Shown piece after piece: positions 60,301-64,000 of a stretch of 64,000 bases of DNA (within the stretch, counting starts at the first letter, position 1; every line of letters begins with the position of its first letter). The notes under the pieces were generated by a model that did not search any database, was not told the DNA's origin, and saw nothing but the letters and a program-made list of their open reading frames with translations. Both the position numbers and the translations under genes were made by a program. The stretch is from Paraescarpia echinospica (Eukaryota > Annelida > Polychaeta > Sabellida > Siboglinidae): the NCBI GenBank assembly GCA_020002185.1, contig CM034531.1:80159738-80223737 (forward strand), in the 5' to 3' direction.

Positions 60301-61559
60301 TAATATAATCTTGATTATAAGATACAAAACATCAAATCCAGACAAAAATTCAAATTGTTATTATCCAATCAATATCTATACAACTATCTTAGCCACGTAC
60401 ATTGCCTAAATCCCCGATGTGCGGAGTGCAATTACATATTTGTTTACTTTTTATATCTATGTTTGGATCCGCACAAATTTGTTATCATTGTCTTCTAACA
60501 GTAATTTCTTACAATAATTCGTTTTTTTCTCCATTGCAATCCCAGTCCGTTGTCATACAGAAAATATAATACACTCGTGATAATCATCGTATACGTACAT
60601 TATGTAAATATATTTCAAAACTTATGTTTATGGGGTCACAGGAAGACGGCATATAACAATCCATGTGACCACCATGCAACACAACTTTATTTTTTAAACG
60701 GCAATGTAGTCATTTGATTGTTACAACTTTGAGAAATAACACTTGTTAATTAGGTAAATTAGTGTCTAGTGGAATTACATACGATACGTCATGTGACTTC
60801 TGCAGTCAGCTAAAGCGTCATATCAATGACATATCGTATTAGAACTTTGAGTTGCATAGGTGCGTTTAGTTGTATGACATCAATAACCTGCAATGCATTT
60901 CGGGTAATACGCAGGTCAACGGTAGCTGTCTTTCTGCCGACGTCTTATGGGTGTATGCTTCGCATCGAAATAATCAAATGCCCGTATAATGACTGCCCTT
61001 TCATGTAGATTCGCGTCCCCGCGTGACCATTGACTACGAACGGCCGTCTCTACGGCGACGCACCCACCACGTGACGTCTTTATTGTTATACACCTGCATT
61101 TATTGATGGGCTAACTACTTAAACGGTGTGCACTCGTTAATCCGATATATAATTATGGAGGCGATATTGTCAGAGAGTATTCAGTGAGATAATATCACAC
61201 ATGTCACGCCGTACGCATGGGACACTTATGCAAAACAAGTCAGTGTTAACGGATGAAACGAAACAACTCATCTAAGCAAAAGGGTGTCGTGTGAACGACC
61301 TCAACATTTGTGATTAAGTTAATAATAGAAAGAATGACACAGGAAATGCAAAATTGTAATTATTTTAATGTAGATGAGAACAAATCCCATGCAATGAATT
61401 CGTACGTACATTTAAATTAAGTAATAATAATAATAAGATAACTTCTGTTGTGCCTAAATCCTTGGAAACCAAGCTCAGAAGCGCACCAAAACAAAAGGAT
61501 TGGTCAATCTCAAAATCCATAAGTAGTATTCCAGTTGTCAATATGGGTCAAGGCGCTAG

Positions 61560-62345
61560 GGAGCTACGGTGGATAAGCAAGGTTGTAAAGATACGTTTTT
61601 AAATGACGACAGAATTGTGTAATATTTTCTAAGAGGGAGTATATTCCAAAGAGTTGGTGCAGCAACAGAAAAAGCCCTAGTTCCAATGTTAGTGTTGACT
61701 ATAGGAACAAAAAGTAGGTCAGAACTAGATGTCGTAGCTGGATAGATTTTCTTAAGGAGTAAGCAATGAATGCAAATAAGATGGTTGCTTACTGGTCAGT
61801 GCCTGGTATGTAATGGTACAGATCTTAAATAGTATACGATATCTTACAGGAAGCCAATGCAAAGACTTCAAAAGTGGTACAGAGCGAGAAAAACGAGGAG
61901 ATCTTGTAACTACTCTTGCTAGACAATTTGAACACGCTGAAGTTTTGTGATATCCTTGCTAACGATATTATAAAGGAGGGAATTGCAATAGTCAAGCCTG
62001 CTGCTAACAAGCGCTGTTGCAATAGTTTTAGCAACAGAAAATGTCATATACCGGCGAATACGGCGAAGATCACGAATATGATCAAAACAGCAGCGACATG
62101 TTTGAGATATGTTTTGTCGGAAATTGAAGTTACTATCAAAGATCACTCCTAGATTCCGCACCGAAGTTGCTGGCGTGATATACTGATTCAAAATACGCGT
62201 AGGGAAAAAACATCCAGTTTACTACGCTGCATTGGAGTACCAATAATTATCAATTCAGTTTTATTTGCATTTAATTTCAACTTGCTGTCAGTCATCCTGT
62301 GGAAGATATCTTGAAGGCAATCACTAAGTTGGTTAAGTAGTAAGC
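61560..62345 (-). mobile_element. LINE reverse-transcriptase C-terminal fragment, antisense
   Basis: The minus strand reads LNANKTELIIIGTPMQ, then SVRNLGVIFDSNFNFRQNIS, CCFDHIRDLRRIRRY, LVSSRLDYCNSLLYNI, SVPLLKSLHWLPVRYRI and GTRAFSVAAPTLWN, a well-known LINE polyprotein tail. The frame is open over 61919-62191 and broken on both sides. 60301-61559 holds no recognised gene. Confidence 0.8.
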
Positions 62346-63502
62346 ATATTCCCAAAATAATTATTGTTTAAATGTATCAAACACGTATATGAGATGCAAA
62401 GATATGTGAATATGACGCTGACACTGTATTTATACGAAAATATGTTTAATGGAATATATGCGTGTCTGTGACTGTTTTTTTTAAGCAGGAAGGTAGTTTT
62501 TGAGTTCAGCAAACAACTAATGACCAGTAATTATTGCTTGCTAAATAACAGCCACCGTGCTTCATATTTTGTGGATTAAACGTTCTGTGTACCGGCACAC
62601 ACACGCTGCAGCATTCGGGTAGTTATGCTGCCATTTTGGGTGAAAAGAAATAAATCCTGGCTTCGCAAACGCATCATACTCGACGTCATTATTGGTCGGC
62701 TAGAAGAAAGGAAGCTTGCACTCAGACTCGCGTTCTAGGTAATTTACCCACGTCTAATGACGAAAGGCGAGCACGTCGGCTCGTTGGCAGTTCATTAAGG
62801 TGGTATATCAGGTGTAATTAATCGGACGAACGCTGTAGTGACCGCGATTGGAATATCTGGCGACCACAATACCAGCTTCGACAAACGACTGAATTTTGAG
62901 ATATGAGTGATAATACAATAACGCTTCTTGAAATACGACCTCATTTTACCAGGTTGTATATTAGAAAATGTTGATGGAGTCGTCTCGCATCAAACGTACA
63001 GAGCAAAAATGTTACGCTTTTTTGATGTATCACGGGACCGTTTCACTAACATTCTTATTAAGAGCTCTTAAGCTCGATTTTGCTCCATAAATTTGAGTGT
63101 TCTCCTTACCTAGCCTAGGAGATAAAAAATACGGATACGGTCCATAAAAACGGTCCTAAAATGCAAATTTCTAAGACAACGTTACACCACGCTTTAGCTA
63201 TCATCAACAGCTAGATTTTACTAACTGCGTTTTAATTTGAGTCCACTTTCACGCAGAGAACCAGTTGTTCACAGCCAAATAAGTATTTCTAATGATAGCG
63301 ATTAAAAGTTTGTTAACGCATGATTTGTTTACACGACTTTAGCGTCGTGACCCGTTGACGAATGCGTAACGGTTTGCGGCTTCGCGAAGATCAAGGTTGT
63401 TGTGACATTTGTTAATAAATTATGAGCAACGTTTAAGCTGTATCTAATTTAACTTGCGCACCATTGTCCTTCATGTTACTGTACTCAACGGCACAATTCC
63501 CT

Positions 63503-63505
<3 letters not shown>
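62346..63505. other. Intergenic DNA, no gene recognised
   Basis: No motif, repeat array or RNA gene seen. Confidence 0.5.
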
Positions 63506-63556
<51 letters not shown>

Positions 63557-63652
63557 AGACTCACTCACCTTTCACTTACTCACTCATTCGTCCACCCACT
63601 CACTCACTCACTCACTCACTTACTCACTCACTCATCCCCCCACTCTCACAAG
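63506..63652. repeat. (CT)n and (CTCA)n microsatellites
   Basis: CT repeats to about 63553, then CTCA/CTTA tetramers. The last 350 bases of the window show nothing else. Confidence 0.9.
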
Positions 63653-64000
63653 TTTACGTGAATCTGTGGTTGTTGCCTTCGTTTCGTGTCAACGCAGTTG
63701 TAATGGACGACACAAAACAAAGATTCAATTGTTGCTTTATTCCCTTTCAGTAGAAGCTAGGCCTTTTTTAAACATTCATGTCGATCTTCGTGTTAAACAT
63801 CAGCTAGTGATTATTCAATCAATACTTCCGTGAGTTGACGCAATGGTGTTTAGGGTGTGATTTATCGACCCCCTCCACTTGATAACTTATGGGAGATTCT
63901 ACGACCTAGAAAATGTCAATATTGTGAATTAGTAATCGCGCTGAATAAGGGTGCTTAATCCCATGTTCTCGCTGATCCACTAAGTACCTACATTACCGTA

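Overview
The window looks like nuclear DNA of an animal, probably a marine invertebrate; the phylum cannot be fixed from this stretch. It is A+T-rich and gene-poor, has long (GT)n, (CA)n and (CATA/CGTA)n microsatellites, several non-LTR retrotransposon fragments, a Ty3/Gypsy remnant and spliceosomal introns, and contains a 1000-base scaffold gap (25411-26410). No intact host gene was recognised. The one host-like coding relic is an AID/APOBEC-type cytidine deaminase pseudogene (3535-4093), whose start lies in one arm of a 60-bp inverted repeat.

The centre is a structurally complete Maverick/Polinton of 16,894 bp (27182-44075). It starts with AG and ends with CT, has terminal inverted repeats of about 400 and 468 bp, and is bordered by a perfect 6-bp target-site duplication (AGCGTC). 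It sits inside the gag region of an older, internally deleted Ty3/Gypsy element (relics at 26681-27181 and 44076-45558). It is visibly richer in G+C than its surroundings.

Polinton, left to right. A tightly packed minus-strand morphogenesis block holds an adenain-like protease, the double-jelly-roll major capsid protein, a basic GG-site virion protein, the minor capsid protein (broken), a membrane protein, a chromodomain integrase (broken), two conserved virion-type proteins, the packaging ATPase and a 59-residue membrane protein. Next comes a 1458-residue protein-primed DNA polymerase B. The right part (39.3-43.6 kb) is an accessory block: two unrecognised proteins (one with a KRRLFED cyclin-docking-like motif), a protein resembling the C-terminal DNA-binding domain of RPA70, a NADAR/YbiA-family protein, and a plus-strand gene of four exons assembled here from splice signals. 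TATA boxes and a thrice-repeated E-box/CRE-like element lie between these accessory genes, suggesting a coordinated early control region. Capsid, ATPase and polymerase frames are open, while integrase and minor capsid are disrupted, so this copy is probably not autonomous.

Flanks. Left of the Polinton lie a CR1/Jockey-like LINE (12.4-15.3 kb), a second antisense copy running into the gap (24.2-25.4 kb), a LINE ORF1 piece, a 3-kb tandem segmental duplication (19.4-22.4 kb) and smaller LINE tails. Right of it lie RTE-like and other LINE tails, diverged direct repeats, a ten-copy 43-bp minisatellite with an octamer motif in each unit, and a possible noncoding first exon near 55.7 kb. Family assignments were made by eye from motifs; no database search was run.
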